Shown here: in pieces, positions 42,800 to 51,263 of the stretch
How the letters are laid out: the number at the start of each line of letters is the position of its first letter
How positions within the stretch are numbered: position 1 is the first letter of the stretch
Origin: CBDCYS01 sp965226245
GTDB taxonomy: Bacteria > Acidobacteriota > Terriglobia > Bryobacterales > UBA6623
NCBI GenBank assembly: GCA_965226245.1
Contig: CBDDCL010000015.1
Location: 6,386,001-6,450,000 of the forward strand
DNA: 64,000 nucleotides
Reading direction: 5' to 3'
Translations under genes and position numbers: made by a program
The notes under the pieces: model-generated
What the model was told of the DNA's origin: nothing
The model's database searches: none
What the model saw: the letters and a program-made list of their open reading frames with translations, nothing else

Positions 42800-42826
42800 G
42801 GCCGCACCCTCGCGAGCGCGGCTCTG
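42800..42826 (-). repeat. REP-like hairpin, inverted copy 6
   Basis: On the minus strand CAGAGCCGCGCTCGCGAGGG then TGCGGCC: head intact, stem around GCGA (a GNRA loop), tail slightly changed. Copies 5 and 6 face each other between convergent genes. Confidence 0.6.
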
Positions 42827-42839
42827 TTCCCGCGAGGCT

Positions 42840-44051
42840 TCACTCGGCCCGAGGCGCGGCTCCGCCCATCATTACACTCCCGTTTCGCACCAGCGAATCA
42901 ATCTCCTCCCGGCTGTACTCCAATTCCTCCAGCACTTCCCACGTGTGTTCTCCCGCAAGCGGCGGGACGCTTCTCAGCGCCGGCCGGTCGCCATTGAATC
43001 GCAGCGGAAATCCAAGGTTGCGATAGTCCGGAATCCGCGGATGCGGGCAAGGATCGAGCATGCCGCTGGCCTGCACCTGCGGATCGTCCACCACCTGGCC
43101 GATGTCCTGGATCGGCGAGCAGGGCACGCGGTGCTGCTCGAGAAGGGCGCGGAGCTCGGCGGTCGTCAACTCCGTCGTGCGTGCCGCGATGATCTCGTGC
43201 AAATCTTCGCGGTGAGCAACGCGGGTGGGATTGTCAATGAACCGAGGGTCCGCCGCCACATCGCCGATGTCCAGAGCCTGGCAAAGGCGCCTGAAGATGG
43301 CGTCATGGCCCCCGGCGATCATCAGCTCACCATCTTTCGTGGCAAAAGCTTCATACGGAGCGATCATGCCAATGCCCGAGCCCATGCGCCCCGGGACACG
43401 CCCGCTCGCCAGATAGCCGAACAGGTGATAGCTCACCCAGCCGAGCGACGTATCGAGCAAGGAAGCCTCCACGTGCGTCCCTTTCCCGCTTCGGTCTCGT
43501 TCCCGCAGAGCCGCTAAAACACCCAGTGCGATCAAGATCCCCGTGCCAAGGTCGACGACAGAAGCTCCGGCGCGGGCGGGCGGCCCCTCGGGATGCCCGG
43601 TGATGGACATTAACCCGCTGTACGCCTGGATCAGAGGATCGTAACCGGGCGTCTCCCGGAGGGGGCCCTGGGATCCGAATCCGGTTACTGAAACGTAGAT
43701 CAGCGCCGGCCGGCGTTGCTTGAGCTGGGCGTACCCGAATCCAAGCGACTCGATGACTCCGCTCCGGAAGGCCTGCACGAAGACATCCGCCGAATCGACG
43801 AGGCGCTCCACCACCTGCCGCCCCCCGTCGGATTTGAGATTGAGGCAAATGCTTCTTTTGTTGCGGTTCGCTGAGAGGAACAGCGGCGTTTCCCCCTCCC
43901 AAAAGGGAGGCCCCCAGGTTCGCGCTGGATCTCCCCCGGGCGGCTCCACCTTGACCACATCAGCTCCCAGATCGGCCAGCATCTGCGTGCCGTAGGGCCC
44001 GGCTATATTTTGGGACAGATCCACGACCCGTATGCCCTGCAAGGTGTTCAC
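42840..44051 (-). CDS. CaiB/BaiF family CoA-transferase
   Basis: Family III CoA-transferase, moving CoA between carboxylic acids; cytoplasmic dimer of interlocked rings. 403 aa from the GTG at 44051 (VNTLQGIRVVDLSQNIAGPY). The catalytic Asp is in GYDPLIQAYSGLMSITG; other family marks are MLADLGADVVKVEPPGGDPA, NRNKRSICLNLKSDGGR and DGELMIAGGHDAIF. A longer frame reaches 44123 but enters element E sequence. No partner acyl-CoA genes are adjacent, so the substrate is open. Confidence 0.92.
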   Translation of the reverse strand: MNTLQGIRVVDLSQNIAGPYGTQMLADLGADVVKVEPPGGDPARTWGPPFWEGETPLFLSANRNKRSICLNLKSDGGRQVVERLVDSADVFVQAFRSGVIESLGFGYAQLKQRRPALIYVSVTGFGSQGPLRETPGYDPLIQAYSGLMSITGHPEGPPARAGASVVDLGTGILIALGVLAALRERDRSGKGTHVEASLLDTSLGWVSYHLFGYLASGRVPGRMGSGIGMIAPYEAFATKDGELMIAGGHDAIFRRLCQALDIGDVAADPRFIDNPTRVAHREDLHEIIAARTTELTTAELRALLEQHRVPCSPIQDIGQVVDDPQVQASGMLDPCPHPRIPDYRNLGFPLRFNGDRPALRSVPPLAGEHTWEVLEELEYSREEIDSLVRNGSVMMGGAAPRAE

Positions 44052-44162
44052 GTGTTCACTCCACCAATACTCAGGGAGTTGCGCGAAGCATCGCGCGCCT
44101 CGTTTGAAAAGCCTTTGACGCACCTGCCTCGTCAGGTTGCCGGAATCATGCGTGGGTTTTTC

Positions 44163-44308
44163 CTGCGCCCCTTGCGGGGCTTCCTGCTCGAGAGATTTTC
44201 ACCCAGGGTTCCGCTTCGCTCCACCCTGGGCTACGATCCTGCGCCGCTTCGCGGCTCAAGGCTCTCCACGAGCAGCTCACGGGCTCCAAGTGAACAGCAT
44301 TGGGGCTA
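44163..44308 (-). repeat. Element E, copy 2 (inverted)
   Basis: On the minus strand caatgctgttcacttggagc, then GCCGCgaaGCGGC, cccagggtggagcgaagcgg and aaccctgggt, and a third hairpin with GCCCCGCAAGGGGC. It lies upstream of the CoA-transferase gene. Confidence 0.8.
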
Positions 44309-44410
44309 GCCGAGGGTTGGGGCTACCGGCGCCAGCCGGGGCCTCACCTGAACTTGCCGGACCAGCCCCAGGCAGCACCGGTCTGCCCCAAGACCCACCA
44401 CTTTCTAAAT

Positions 44411-46375
44411 CTAAAATAGCGGCCGCCCAATCATCCCTTCCGCCGGCTGCACGCCAAACTCGTTGAGAACCGTAACCGTCAAGTCTTGCAGCTTGGGATC
44501 GGAAACCGCACTCTTCCTGTTGCTGAGGAAAACCCCCGGCACGAATTTCGGCGCCACGCAGTGATCCCCGATCCAGGCATCCTCGTTGTCGACGACCGTT
44601 TCCGCCGGTACCGCCCCGAGCGGCGTCTCCCAAGAGGTGCGATAAGGCGGCCGGTAACCGATGATCATATCCGGCGCGAATTTAGAATTCTCTCCCTGAT
44701 AGTCCCGCGGCGGAAGATAGACTTCCTCGATCACCTGCTCCCCGGCGTCGGGGTCGCGAAACGCGAGCAACTTTTCGGTGATTTTCGAAAGGACTTCGTC
44801 GGCTTCTTCTCCCTCCGAGACGATGCCGCCGCGTTCGCGGCCCAGGCGGTTCAGATAGAGGCTGTTGAGTCCCATGGCATAAGCCTGTGTTCGGGACCAG
44901 TCCACGTGGGCGAACAGCTCCGCATCGCCGGTATTGCGCGGGTCGTCGAGCGTCAGAAAACCCTCGCGCATCAAGATCGTATTCAAATGGACCGCGCGGT
45001 CAAAGCGGGTAAAGCCGTGGTCCGACATGACGATCAGCGTTGTCGACTCGTCAATCCGTGACAGCGTTTCGCCGACAACCCGGTCGATGACCTTGTAGAA
45101 CTCCAGCAGTTCCGTCTCGTATTTCCCCCAAAGCATGTGGGCGTTCTGGTCCACGCTCGAAAAGTAGTAGAAGAATAAACCGTTCTCGAACCGGGCGAAC
45201 TCGCGGTGAAACAGCGCGATGCTTTCGTCCTGGACTTTCGTCGTCTGTTCAATGAATTCTTCGACCGAAAGCACTCCTTCGCGAAATGCATTCGTGTCCT
45301 CGGCCATGCCTTGCGTATAGAAGAGCCCGATGTCGGCGGCCATCTCGCTGCTGTAGGAATCCGGCGTCGAGATAGGAAGCTCGGGCGCACTGGGATCAAT
45401 GTTGACCGGAGATACGTAGAGCTGAAACACGGGCCGGACCTGCTTCAGGTAAAGACGAAAGATCCCCGAAGCGCCCATCAACGCTCCGAGAAGCGGAAAC
45501 CGCCCGTGAATCCACTCCGACCACTCTCCTTGTTGCAGAACAATCGCCTGGCCGTCCACGTCAAAACGCGCCACGGCCTCGGTCGGGTCACGGTGCACGG
45601 TGATGACCGCCGATGACACAGGGCGGCTCTTGAGAAACGAGTTCACCGGCCCTTCCACGGTGAGTTCCGTGTGATGCTGGAACGCCGGAATGCGAACGAC
45701 CTCTCCGCCGGGAACCGAGCGCGTTTTCTCGTCCGGATCATCCGTAAAGAACGTGAAAGTGCCAAACGTTCCCCGCATGTCGGGCGTACCCATGCCCGAC
45801 AGAGAATGAGCGTCGCTTTCCACCGGCGGGAAGTTCGCCGGCATCCGGATCATCGTGACCGGAACGCCCTTTTCGGTCAACATGGGCCAAAACGGGTCGC
45901 CTTCCCGATGCGACTCGATTTTGCCCGCCGATAAAGGGATAACGTACTCGCCCAACTCCAGGGTTTTTTCAGCCTCGGCGGTTTGCGCCATCGACGAAAA
46001 AGGCAGCCTCGTGAAAGGGTCGCGATGAATGAAGTCGTAAATCCCGTGCCCGCCGGGATCCCGGCCCGTGGTCACAGTGGACCAGGCCACCGGACTTTGC
46101 GGAGGAATCGTCGTCGCCAGCGGCTTGAAGTCGCCTTCCTCGCTGAGCCGTTTCAGATTCGGCAGATCGTCCCAGTGGCGCTCCAAGAACTTGGGGTCCA
46201 TGCCATCGACCCCCAGGATGACCATTCGTTTGTCGGTTGATGAGGCCGGGGAGCCTCCGCAACCGGCGGCGGAGGCCGAGACAACAGCGGCTAGCAAGCA
46301 GATTAAGGTTGCCCGCACGGCGGAGCGTGGCCGCTGGCGGATGAGGCGCGTCGAAGCGGCTAACCCCTCCCTCAC
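44411..46375 (-). CDS. Alkaline-phosphatase-superfamily lipoprotein (nucleotide pyrophosphatase/phosphodiesterase type)
   Basis: Exported type I phosphodiesterase-like enzyme of 654 aa. The GTG at 46375 overlaps the preceding stop (GTGA), so translation is coupled; the signal runs to a lipobox Cys (SASAAGC). Metal ligands and nucleophile: MVILGVDGMDPKF (Asp), QSPVAWSTVTTGRDPG (Thr/Ser nucleophile region), LIVMSDHGFTRFD (Asp-His), and GDHCVAP near the end. It is a paralogue of the next gene upstream. Its start codon and the upstream gene's stop lie inside dispersed repeat A. Substrate unknown; candidates are nucleotide or lipid-linked phosphodiesters. Confidence 0.85.
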   Translation of the reverse strand: MREGLAASTRLIRQRPRSAVRATLICLLAAVVSASAAGCGGSPASSTDKRMVILGVDGMDPKFLERHWDDLPNLKRLSEEGDFKPLATTIPPQSPVAWSTVTTGRDPGGHGIYDFIHRDPFTRLPFSSMAQTAEAEKTLELGEYVIPLSAGKIESHREGDPFWPMLTEKGVPVTMIRMPANFPPVESDAHSLSGMGTPDMRGTFGTFTFFTDDPDEKTRSVPGGEVVRIPAFQHHTELTVEGPVNSFLKSRPVSSAVITVHRDPTEAVARFDVDGQAIVLQQGEWSEWIHGRFPLLGALMGASGIFRLYLKQVRPVFQLYVSPVNIDPSAPELPISTPDSYSSEMAADIGLFYTQGMAEDTNAFREGVLSVEEFIEQTTKVQDESIALFHREFARFENGLFFYYFSSVDQNAHMLWGKYETELLEFYKVIDRVVGETLSRIDESTTLIVMSDHGFTRFDRAVHLNTILMREGFLTLDDPRNTGDAELFAHVDWSRTQAYAMGLNSLYLNRLGRERGGIVSEGEEADEVLSKITEKLLAFRDPDAGEQVIEEVYLPPRDYQGENSKFAPDMIIGYRPPYRTSWETPLGAVPAETVVDNEDAWIGDHCVAPKFVPGVFLSNRKSAVSDPKLQDLTVTVLNEFGVQPAEGMIGRPLF

Positions 46376-46388
46376 GGTCGGGGCTCCG
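46364..46388 (-). repeat. Dispersed repeat A, copy 2, forming a gene junction
   Basis: Twenty-five bases identical to 6516-6540. Here the TGA of the 728-aa gene and the GTG of the 654-aa gene are both encoded within the repeat. Confidence 0.7.
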
Positions 46389-48558
46389 TCTTCGCGGCTA
46401 CGGCAAGATCGTGCCCATCCATGTAGTCCGGCGGCTTGAGCCCGAACAACGTAAGTGTCGTCGGTGCGAGGTCCTCAATTCCAGGGTCCTTCTCTTCGAA
46501 CTTGCGATTGCAGAAAATAACCCCCGGGACCATCGGGGGATCCAGGCAATGATCCCCGCTCCAGGCCTTCGTATTGTCCTCGAAAACCGACCCTGTCACC
46601 GTGCCCGTCGCCGCGGACCAGGAATTGCGGTAGCCGGCGTTGTAACCGATCACGATGTCGGGCGCCGCTCCCGCATAGGGTCCCTTGTAGACGTCCTCCT
46701 TGGCGTAGGCGCGCCGAATAGCAACCGTGTTCCGCTCGTCGTCGATTAAGCCCGTGAGTTTTTCCGCCAGTTCTTTCTTGAGGGCCTTGGCTTCCTCGCC
46801 GGGCGCGACAATTCCTCGCGCCTCGCGGCCCTTCTGATTGATGTAGACCCCCGCCAACCCGAAAACGTAAACTCGCGTGCGGCTCCAATCGATGTCTCGT
46901 AAATAAGGTCCGCCCTCGCTGGCGCCGTTCTTGAGATGCAAGTAGCCGTTTTGGAGCAGCCAAACATTGAGATTCACGCCGCGCTGAAACGACTTGAAGC
47001 CATGATCGGAGAGCACGAACAGCACCGTCTCGTCGCCGGCATGCGTGAGCGTCTTTCCGACGATGTCGTCCATGCGCTGATAGAGATCCTCGATCACGCC
47101 GGCGTAGTCGCCACTCCCGTTGCCGTTCGTCTTGTGCGCCGGGTGGTCGGGCTCCAGATAGCGGTAGAACATATGCTGCACGCGGTCACTGGTGTCAAAG
47201 ACGCAAGCCACCACTCCCTGCTTCGTTTTCTCGAGAGCGCTAAAAAACATCGACTTGCGCTCTTCGCAAATCGAGTAGGCCTGGTCGAGAAACCCCTGTT
47301 CGTCAATCACCCGCTCGTTGAGCGCCCAGGTGTCCTCGGCCAAGCCTAGAGTCGAGTAGGTGCCGAGCAGCTTGGCGAGGTAAGTGGCGTAGTATGTCGG
47401 GTGCGAAATCGGCAGCGCCGGGCTTTCGGGATCGAGATTGATCGGCGTGACATAAACCGAGTACTCGGGCTCGGTCGCGGTAATTCGAAATCGCGCCACG
47501 CCCCGCACCTTCACGCCCATCCCGGCCCGGAATGTCAGTTGAATCCAGGGCGAATACTCGCCGCGCTTCAGGGCGTGGGATCGCCCCTCGATTTCGAGCG
47601 TTGCCGTGCCATCGGCGTTGGGCACGATCCGAAAATCGATCTTCATCGGACCCGTCTCTTTGATCGGATTCGACGGACCCTCAATCGTCCCCTGCAAAGC
47701 GTTTCCACTGCGGCGCAGCGGAAAGCGCATGCCGGACTCAAACGAAGCCTCCTCCAGCGCGGTCGAGAATTCGTGGAACGTGCCCTGCGTCCCGAGCAGG
47801 TCCGGCGTACACATCGCCGACAGCAGCTTGCCGTCAAACTTCTCCGGCGGGAAAGTAATGGGAACACGCAGCACCGTGCATCCAACCTGATGCTCGCCCA
47901 GAATGTTCCAAAACGTGCGGCTCTTGCGGCGCAGCTCGACCGTCGGTTTGTCCAAAGGGATTCGCCATTTCCCGATCTTCAGAAACTTCTTGGGCTCGCC
48001 AACCCGCGAGGAGGAAAGTTCCGGCACGTACGTCCTCATGCTGCGGTTGAGGAAGTCGTACATGCTGTGCTTGCCGGGATTGACGCCGGTGGCGAAAGTC
48101 GACCAAGCCACCGGCGAGAGCGGCGGAAACGTCGTCCGCAACCGGCTGTAGGCGCCCTGCTCGCGCAGCTTCGCCAGGTGAGGCATTTTGCCCTCGGCCA
48201 TGAAGCGCTCCGAGAGATCCGGGTCGAGCCCGTCCAGGCCCAAAAAAATCATTTTTCGGACGCGGGCTTTCTTGAGGCCCTTGCGCCGGGTCAGCGCGCG
48301 CCAGGCCACCCGGAAAGGCCAGATCAGCAGCGAGGCCGCTCCCAGAATGAAGGCTATCAGCAGGCTGAGGAACGATCCCAGGAAGGCAAATCCCGCGCCC
48401 GGCCCGATATAGGCAAGCCGCAGGTTTTCGGGCGCCGGAAGCGGGTCGTTCGCCGAGAGAAAAAGGGCCGTGGCGCACGACGCGAAAGCCCACGGGGCGA
48501 GTAGCCACGCACGATGAACCAGGCGCCTGGCAGAAGGTTTTGGCGGAGGGGGCCTCAC
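46372..48558 (-). CDS. Membrane-anchored alkaline-phosphatase-superfamily enzyme
   Basis: A 728-aa paralogue of the downstream gene. The N-terminal 100 residues hold two hydrophobic segments (APWAFASCATALFLSA; LGSFLSLLIAFILGAASLLI) ending in a basic stop-transfer stretch, so the catalytic domain is membrane-tethered. Catalytic marks: MIFLGLDGLDPDL, LSPVAWSTFATGVNPGKHSM, LFVLSDHGFKSFQRG, SGDHCLDPPMVPGV. GTG start overlapping the 287-aa gene stop. The C-terminal residues TEPRP are encoded by repeat A, so the original C-terminus may have been replaced. Confidence 0.87.
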   Translation of the reverse strand: MRPPPPKPSARRLVHRAWLLAPWAFASCATALFLSANDPLPAPENLRLAYIGPGAGFAFLGSFLSLLIAFILGAASLLIWPFRVAWRALTRRKGLKKARVRKMIFLGLDGLDPDLSERFMAEGKMPHLAKLREQGAYSRLRTTFPPLSPVAWSTFATGVNPGKHSMYDFLNRSMRTYVPELSSSRVGEPKKFLKIGKWRIPLDKPTVELRRKSRTFWNILGEHQVGCTVLRVPITFPPEKFDGKLLSAMCTPDLLGTQGTFHEFSTALEEASFESGMRFPLRRSGNALQGTIEGPSNPIKETGPMKIDFRIVPNADGTATLEIEGRSHALKRGEYSPWIQLTFRAGMGVKVRGVARFRITATEPEYSVYVTPINLDPESPALPISHPTYYATYLAKLLGTYSTLGLAEDTWALNERVIDEQGFLDQAYSICEERKSMFFSALEKTKQGVVACVFDTSDRVQHMFYRYLEPDHPAHKTNGNGSGDYAGVIEDLYQRMDDIVGKTLTHAGDETVLFVLSDHGFKSFQRGVNLNVWLLQNGYLHLKNGASEGGPYLRDIDWSRTRVYVFGLAGVYINQKGREARGIVAPGEEAKALKKELAEKLTGLIDDERNTVAIRRAYAKEDVYKGPYAGAAPDIVIGYNAGYRNSWSAATGTVTGSVFEDNTKAWSGDHCLDPPMVPGVIFCNRKFEEKDPGIEDLAPTTLTLFGLKPPDYMDGHDLAVAAKTEPRP

Positions 48559-49418
48559 CGCAGCTTGCCCTCGACGAAGGGCACTTCCAGGACCTTATCG
48601 TGCTGGATCGGGCCGTGGCCGAAGTACCCTTCCTCCCCGAACAGCTCTCCATGATCGGACGTAATGGTGATGTAGGTGTTCTTGGGGACCATGTCGAACA
48701 GTTCTTCGATGACACGGTCCAAGTATTTCACCGCTCCGACTTGGCGCCGCTGCAGCTCTTTCATCTTTTTATCGTCGAAGAACCGTTGCTTGCTTTTCTT
48801 CAGTTTTCCTCCGACGACGTGATCGTCGAGGTGCTTGAAGACTCCGTGGACGCCGCTGATGCGCGGCCAGTCCTCGGGCGGTTCGTCCGGCAGTGCGTAG
48901 GGGTAATGGGTCTCCCCGACATTGAGCAGATAGAACGACGGGCGGTCCTCGGGAAAGGTCATCTCCTTGAGCATGGCCCGCATGTCGTTGTGCTTTTTCA
49001 TCAGCCGGAACGTATCGAATCCCTGGTTGAGGATCGTGCGCGGATTGAGCACCGGCAGTGACACCCGGGCGTGGGTCCGGTAGCCCATTTTGTCCCGAAG
49101 AAACAGCGGGAAGTAGAGCCTCGGCACCAGCGATTTGAACTCGATATCGTCCGCGCCCAGCCGCTCGTTGTACTTGAAGAAGTCTTTCTTGTAATACTCG
49201 GATGCAAAGACGTTCTTGGGACTCTGGTGAGGCAGCAGCCCCATCAACAGATTGAAGTGGGAAGGGGCGGTCCAGGAAGCATAGGACCAGCGCTTCTCCA
49301 CCTTCCCCAGTCGGCGCATCACCTTCGGACGCCCGCGAATGAACGAATCGTAGCGGCAGCTATCGAAGATGATCAGAATGTAGTTGTTGTGAACCGGCCG
49401 TTTCTTTCTTGCCGCCAT
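48555..49418 (-). CDS. Sulfatase/phosphatase-like hydrolase, first gene of the operon
   Basis: A 287-aa cytoplasmic member of the alkaline-phosphatase/sulfatase superfamily. ILIIFDSCRYDSFIRG carries the N-terminal metal Asp; SWTAPSHFNLLMGLLP is the nucleophile region with Thr/Ser in place of a formylglycine Cys, so it should not be a classic sulfatase. TYITITSDHGELFGEEGYFG carries the Asp-His-Gly pair, and HGPIQHDKVLEVPFV the last His. No signal peptide. It overlaps the next gene by four bases (GTGA) and has an extended -10 promoter close to its ATG. Confidence 0.83.
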   Translation of the reverse strand: MAARKKRPVHNNYILIIFDSCRYDSFIRGRPKVMRRLGKVEKRWSYASWTAPSHFNLLMGLLPHQSPKNVFASEYYKKDFFKYNERLGADDIEFKSLVPRLYFPLFLRDKMGYRTHARVSLPVLNPRTILNQGFDTFRLMKKHNDMRAMLKEMTFPEDRPSFYLLNVGETHYPYALPDEPPEDWPRISGVHGVFKHLDDHVVGGKLKKSKQRFFDDKKMKELQRRQVGAVKYLDRVIEELFDMVPKNTYITITSDHGELFGEEGYFGHGPIQHDKVLEVPFVEGKLR

Positions 49419-49430
49419 AAAGCAGAGCCC

Positions 49431-49439
49431 AGTATAGCA
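49431..49439 (-). promoter_or_regulatory. Extended -10 promoter for the three-gene hydrolase operon
   Basis: On the minus strand TGCTATACT, an extended -10 box. Transcription would begin about six bases before the ATG at 49418, leaving almost no leader and no ribosome site. The -35 region is weak. Confidence 0.35.
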
Positions 49440-49710
49440 TCGGGCAAATCGGCTTCCCGGCCGGCGTCTTGTTCAACCAAAAGTTCTTGTCCCCAACTTC
49501 CTCCAACCTTCGTCCCGCCCGCACCCCCAAGTATCACTACTTCAGCCAGGCCGGGGAACTCCAGGCGTATTTGCCGGATTTTCGACCGTCCAGCTAGCAG
49601 GGTCATTTGACCTTTCCGATCCAGCGCGGCAAGTGATCTTTGCTGCCGGCGGAACCCTCCGCGGAAGCGTTGGGGGGAACCGTGACATCCAGGGGCTGCT
49701 CCCGGAACCG

Positions 49711-49929
49711 TCAATGGCGCCGGAACAACGAAAAGACGAGCGTCAAGACAATACTCAGAAGAATCGACGTGACTATGGGGAAGTAAAAGACAGAGTTCTT
49801 GCCGCGGAAGACAAAATCACCCGGCAGACGGCCCAGCCGGGGTAAGCCGAGTTTGGCCCCAAGCATGACGAGCAGGCCCGCGGCAACGAGGGCTAATCCG
49901 GCGAAGATAAGAAGGCGTCCCAGGTTCAC
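49711..49929 (-). CDS. DUF2905 family small membrane protein
   Basis: A 72-aa inner-membrane protein with two transmembrane helices (LLIFAGLALVAAGLLVML; FPIVTSILLSIVLTLVFSLF) joined by the family's conserved loop GRLPGDFVFRGKNSVFYFP. GTG start. Function of the family is unknown; it is often near ruvB or queA in other phyla but stands alone here. Confidence 0.85.
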   Translation of the reverse strand: MNLGRLLIFAGLALVAAGLLVMLGAKLGLPRLGRLPGDFVFRGKNSVFYFPIVTSILLSIVLTLVFSLFRRH

Positions 49930-50185
49930 GGGGGTTCGCGGAACGCGGACGTTCCAATTTCAGATCGGCTCCGTCTATAGTGTAATCGGTGCATCGCCGC
50001 GCGCGGCGACAGACAGCCAACTTGGCCGGACAGCTCCGAATGCTTTACGGTTCTTAGTCGAAAGCGTATCCGCTTTGTACGGACCGGCTAGAATCATATC
50101 TAGGATGAGGCGTCTGCCGCCAATCTTTGCGGTCGAAGCAGGTGCGCCGCTGGCGGGTGGCGGGAAAGCAGGTTAGCTCGAACCA

Positions 50186-51094
50186 ATGAAAGTCTTAGTC
50201 ACAGGGGCCACCGGATTCGTTGGCCACAGGCTTTGCGAGGTATTGAAGCAGCGCGGGCATTCCGTGGTGGCGCTTTCCAGAAACAGCGTCACTGCCAAGC
50301 AAAGTCTGCCCTTCATCGATCAGGCGTTTGACTGGCAGCCGGTCTCCGAGCCTGCACCGCAAGAAGCGTTCGATGGGGTCGGCGGTGTCATCCACCTGCT
50401 TGGGGAAACCGTGCAGGGCCGCTGGAATGCCGCCAAGAAGGCGGCTATCCGTGACAGCCGGGTCATCGGCACGCGGAATCTGGTCGCAGGCATCGCCCGC
50501 CTCGAATCCCGCCCCAAAGTCTTAGTCTCCGCTAGCGCGATCGGCTACTACGGTGACCGCGGGGATGAAGAGTTGAGCGAGGAGTCAGCGCCTGGCGACG
50601 ACTTTCTCGCCCGGATTTCGCGAGAGTGGGAAAGCGAAGCCGTTGCCGCTGAAAGGCTTGGCGTGCGGGTTGTTCTTCCGAGAGTATCGGTTGTGCTCGC
50701 CTCCGGCGGCGGCGCTTTAGAGGCGATGCTTTTGCCTTTCAAGTTAGGAGCGGGCGGCCCGCTGGGCTCGGGCCGGCAGTGGTGGTCTTGGATCCACCGA
50801 GACGATCTGGCCGGGATGATGATCCAACTGCTGGAGGGTGATTTCCGCGGCGCGGTGAACGGAGCGGCTCCGAACCCGGTGCGCCAGAAGGAATTCGCAC
50901 GGGTTCTTGGGAAGGTCCTGCGGCGGCCGGCGTTCATGCCGGCTCCGGCCTTCGCGTTGAAGATTGCCCTGGGAGGGTTTTCCGCCGAGTTGCTGTCGAG
51001 CAAACGCGTGCTACCCAAAGCGGCTGAAAAAATAGGGTTCTCGTTTCGATACCCGGAGTTGGAAGGGGCGCTCCGGGAGGCCTTGGGCCGTTAG
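50186..51094 (+). CDS. TIGR01777-type NAD-dependent epimerase (SDR39U1 family)
   Basis: An extended/atypical SDR oxidoreductase of 302 aa. The nucleotide-binding Gly motif is VTGATGFVGHRLCEVL, the conserved HLLGE is in VIHLLGETVQGRWNAAKKAA, and the catalytic-type segment is SASAIGYYGDRGDEEL. RVSVVLASGGGALEAMLLPF and WSWIHRDDLAGM complete the family signature. Members are linked to cell division (SulA/YfcH homologues), but the reaction is unknown. No operon partners. Confidence 0.9.
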   Translation: MKVLVTGATGFVGHRLCEVLKQRGHSVVALSRNSVTAKQSLPFIDQAFDWQPVSEPAPQEAFDGVGGVIHLLGETVQGRWNAAKKAAIRDSRVIGTRNLVAGIARLESRPKVLVSASAIGYYGDRGDEELSEESAPGDDFLARISREWESEAVAAERLGVRVVLPRVSVVLASGGGALEAMLLPFKLGAGGPLGSGRQWWSWIHRDDLAGMMIQLLEGDFRGAVNGAAPNPVRQKEFARVLGKVLRRPAFMPAPAFALKIALGGFSAELLSSKRVLPKAAEKIGFSFRYPELEGALREALGR

Positions 51095-51263
51095 GCAGAG
51101 AAGAAGAACCGGCCTTGTTCGTCCCGGATTCGGCCGGTGTCTCGCTTGGATCAAGTTGGTTCTCGTGTTCGCGCAGAGGCTGGCCCGAACCGGAGCTATT
51201 GTCGCGATAGGAGTCACCGTCGCTGCAAAGAAGCGGCTATATTTGATAGATATGGGGTATCTA

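Noticed and set aside
42636..43517. 293-residue plus-strand frame opposite the CoA-transferase
   Set aside because: Shadow; it also runs through two REP-like repeats.
47401..48504. 367-residue plus-strand frame opposite the 728-aa hydrolase
   Set aside because: Arg/Gln-rich shadow with no domain.
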